In this document: one piece after another, positions 5,827 to 6,853 of the stretch
Layout: each line of letters opens with the position of its first letter
Numbering within the stretch: position 1 is the stretch's first letter
Origin: Chthonomonadaceae bacterium
GTDB lineage: Bacteria > Armatimonadota > Chthonomonadetes > Chthonomonadales > Chthonomonadaceae
Reading direction: 5' to 3'
Assembly (NCBI GenBank): GCA_014377395.1
Contig: JACMPS010000039.1
Span: 1-6,853 of the forward strand
DNA length: 6,853 nucleotides
Notes under the pieces: model-generated
Database searches by the model: none
Told to the model about the DNA's origin: nothing
The model's input: the letters and a program-made list of their open reading frames with translations, nothing else
Translations under genes and position numbers: made by a program

Positions 5827-5877
5827 CCGGGGAATAAATTCCCCGGCTACAAAGGCGCGAAGTCCACCTTCGTGGAC
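5827..5877. repeat. REP-like double palindrome
   Basis: CCGGGGAAT (5827-5835) and ATTCCCCGG (5838-5846) form a 9-bp perfect inverted repeat around AA. GTCCAC (5862-5867) and GTGGAC (5872-5877) form a 6-bp stem around CTTC. The linker reads CTACAAAGGCGCGAA. Two adjacent palindromes in a short intergenic gap are the usual look of a dispersed extragenic palindromic repeat. No transposase lies nearby. It sits between the 134-residue gene and the methyltransferase gene and could also stabilise or end the upstream transcript, though no T-run follows. Confidence 0.6.
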
Positions 5878-5930
5878 ACAATGCAAAACACGGCGAAGAA
5901 CTTTTCAACTGCTCTCACAAAGCCAACCCT

Positions 5931-6731
5931 ATGACAACACCGAGCCCAACCGACTATTACGGTCAACGTGCTATCTTCAACGAGATTTCCGATCTCTATG
6001 ATCGCTACCGTCCCACTTATCCGGCTTTGCTGACGGAAAAAGTAGTCGCTAATTCCGCGCTTCAACCGTCTGGAAAGATGCTCGAAATTGGAAGCGGAAC
6101 GGGCAAAGGCACGGAACTCTTCGCAGAAAAGGGCTGTGCGATTCATTGCCTTGAACCGGGCAGAAATCTTTCCAACGTGGCAAGAGAAAAATTTCGAGAT
6201 TTCCCGAATATCACTTATGAGGAGACGACGTTCGAGGCGTGGACTCTGATGCCCGAAACGTATGAAGTCGTCTACGCCGCACAGTCTTTTCACTGGATTC
6301 CGGCGGAAATGGGCTTGCGAAAAGCCGCCGATGCTCTGAAACAGGATGGAACTCTCGCCTTGATCTGGAATCTGTCTCCCCCAGGAGAAGACGAGCAATT
6401 TCAGGAAATTCAGAGCGTTTATGCACGTGAGGCACCCGAACTCGCGACGGAACGAAACAGCTCCGCGAAAGACTGGTCGGCAAACAATCGTGCAAACCAG
6501 ATTCGTGCGACAGGACGTTACACTGATGTTCTCACCGAGCAGTTTCCCTGGACAAAACGATACGGTAGTACTGATTATATCGCATTGCTTGACACTCACT
6601 CCAGTCATCAACTGCTCTCGCCCGAAGTCAAAAAGCGACTTCACACGGGCATTATTGAAGTACTTGAAAAGTACGGTGGCGAAATTGAGATAGACTATAT
6701 CGCCGTCCTTTATCTCGCTCGAAAGGCTTAA
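5931..6731 (+). CDS. Class I SAM-dependent methyltransferase
   Basis: A 266-residue soluble methyltransferase of the UbiE/Methyltransf_11 type; the substrate is unknown. The N-terminal segment (14-31, IFNEISDLYDRYRPTYP) is the family's usual F-x-x-x-A/S-x-x-YDxxRPxYP lead-in. Motif I, LEIGSGTGKGT (51-61), binds S-adenosylmethionine. Glu75 (LEPG) at the end of strand 2 would contact the ribose. AQSFHWIP (117-124) is the post-strand-4 motif common in this group, and GTLALIWN (140-147) is strand 5. The C-terminal part (150-266) is the substrate-side extension with its last strands (IEIDYIAVLYLARK). The length is typical. The ATG at 5931 has no Shine-Dalgarno, and no promoter is evident in the 53 bp after the palindromic element. 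It is followed one base later by the GNAT-like start, suggesting an operon. Confidence 0.9.
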   Translation: MTTPSPTDYYGQRAIFNEISDLYDRYRPTYPALLTEKVVANSALQPSGKMLEIGSGTGKGTELFAEKGCAIHCLEPGRNLSNVAREKFRDFPNITYEETTFEAWTLMPETYEVVYAAQSFHWIPAEMGLRKAADALKQDGTLALIWNLSPPGEDEQFQEIQSVYAREAPELATERNSSAKDWSANNRANQIRATGRYTDVLTEQFPWTKRYGSTDYIALLDTHSSHQLLSPEVKKRLHTGIIEVLEKYGGEIEIDYIAVLYLARKA

Positions 6732-6732
6732 T

Positions 6733-6853
6733 GTGTCCCTGACCGTCACCCTTCGCATCGCAGATGCGACCTCAAAACACATCGTCGAGCATTTCTTTCT
6801 GAACTTTTTTGTCGAACTGTCTCAGTACGATCCAAAAATGGAGATTAACGCAC
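6733..6853 (+). CDS. GNAT-like N-acetyltransferase, N-terminal fragment cut by window edge
   Basis: A frame opens at GTG 6733 and stays open for 40 codons to the right edge. GAAAGG (6721-6726), inside the end of the methyltransferase gene, is a fair ribosome binding site 6 nt away, and the preceding stop (6729-6731) is one base before the GTG, implying translational coupling. The translation begins MSLTVTLRIADATSK and continues HIVEHFFLNFFVELSQYDPK. The strand LTVTLRIADAT followed by an amphipathic helix ending in (L/F)SxxD resembles the first strand and helix of GNAT acetyltransferases that transfer acetyl from acetyl-CoA to an amine. The acetyl-CoA site lies beyond the window, so the family call is tentative while the reading frame itself is well supported. 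Confidence 0.55.
   Translation, partial: MSLTVTLRIADATSKHIVEHFFLNFFVELSQYDPKMEINA

Noticed and set aside
6753..6769. Perfect 7-bp palindrome TCGCATC/GATGCGA as a terminator after the methyltransferase
   Set aside because: No T-run follows on either strand, and it lies within codons 7-13 of the GNAT-like frame, so it is most simply coding sequence.
5847..6782. Long open frame on the minus strand opposite the methyltransferase
   Set aside because: It is the antisense shadow of a clear methyltransferase with all family motifs; its translation has no recognisable domain and it runs through the REP-like element.
1..6853. CRISPR arrays, tRNA or rRNA genes, insertion sequences, toxin-antitoxin or defence cassette
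   Set aside because: No regularly spaced direct repeats, cloverleaf or rRNA-like sequence, transposase or characteristic paired small genes were found on reading both strands.

Overview
The window looks like an ordinary stretch of bacterial chromosome with moderate GC, compact genes and mostly Shine-Dalgarno starts. I see no phage, transposase, CRISPR, tRNA or rRNA. The gene set (GGDEF protein, MFS transporter, type II NADH dehydrogenase, class I methyltransferase, GNAT) is too widespread to name the organism. An environmental, non-model Gram-negative-type lineage such as Armatimonadota is only a guess.

Layout, left to right. A minus-strand gene (770 down to the left edge, truncated) encodes a multi-domain protein with two winged-helix-like segments and a SAP-like motif. 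A 269-bp divergent spacer separates it from a plus-strand diguanylate cyclase (1040-1930) whose receiver domain lacks the phospho-accepting aspartate. Its stop overlaps the stop of a convergent minus-strand MFS transporter (3255-1927, TTG start). A second divergent spacer with a good sigma70-type promoter leads to a plus-strand type II NADH:quinone dehydrogenase (3414-4745). A 293-bp convergent spacer (4746-5038) holds several stem-loops and likely terminators. Next is an 82-residue minus-strand beta-rich protein (5287-5039), with a hairpin touching its ribosome binding site. Divergent from it is a 134-residue plus-strand orphan (5394-5798) with an extended -10 promoter almost at its start codon. 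After a palindromic REP-like element (5827-5877) come a class I SAM methyltransferase (5931-6731) and, one base later, the start of a GNAT-like gene (6733 to the right edge) that starts with GTG.

The genes do not form one pathway. The only convincing operon-type pair is methyltransferase plus GNAT. Most other neighbours are divergent or convergent, so they are probably independent transcription units. I do not see a clear new biological system. The points most worth a second look are the 82-residue protein with its structured leader, the degenerate receiver of the cyclase, the paired palindromic elements, and the truncated SAP/winged-helix protein at the left edge.
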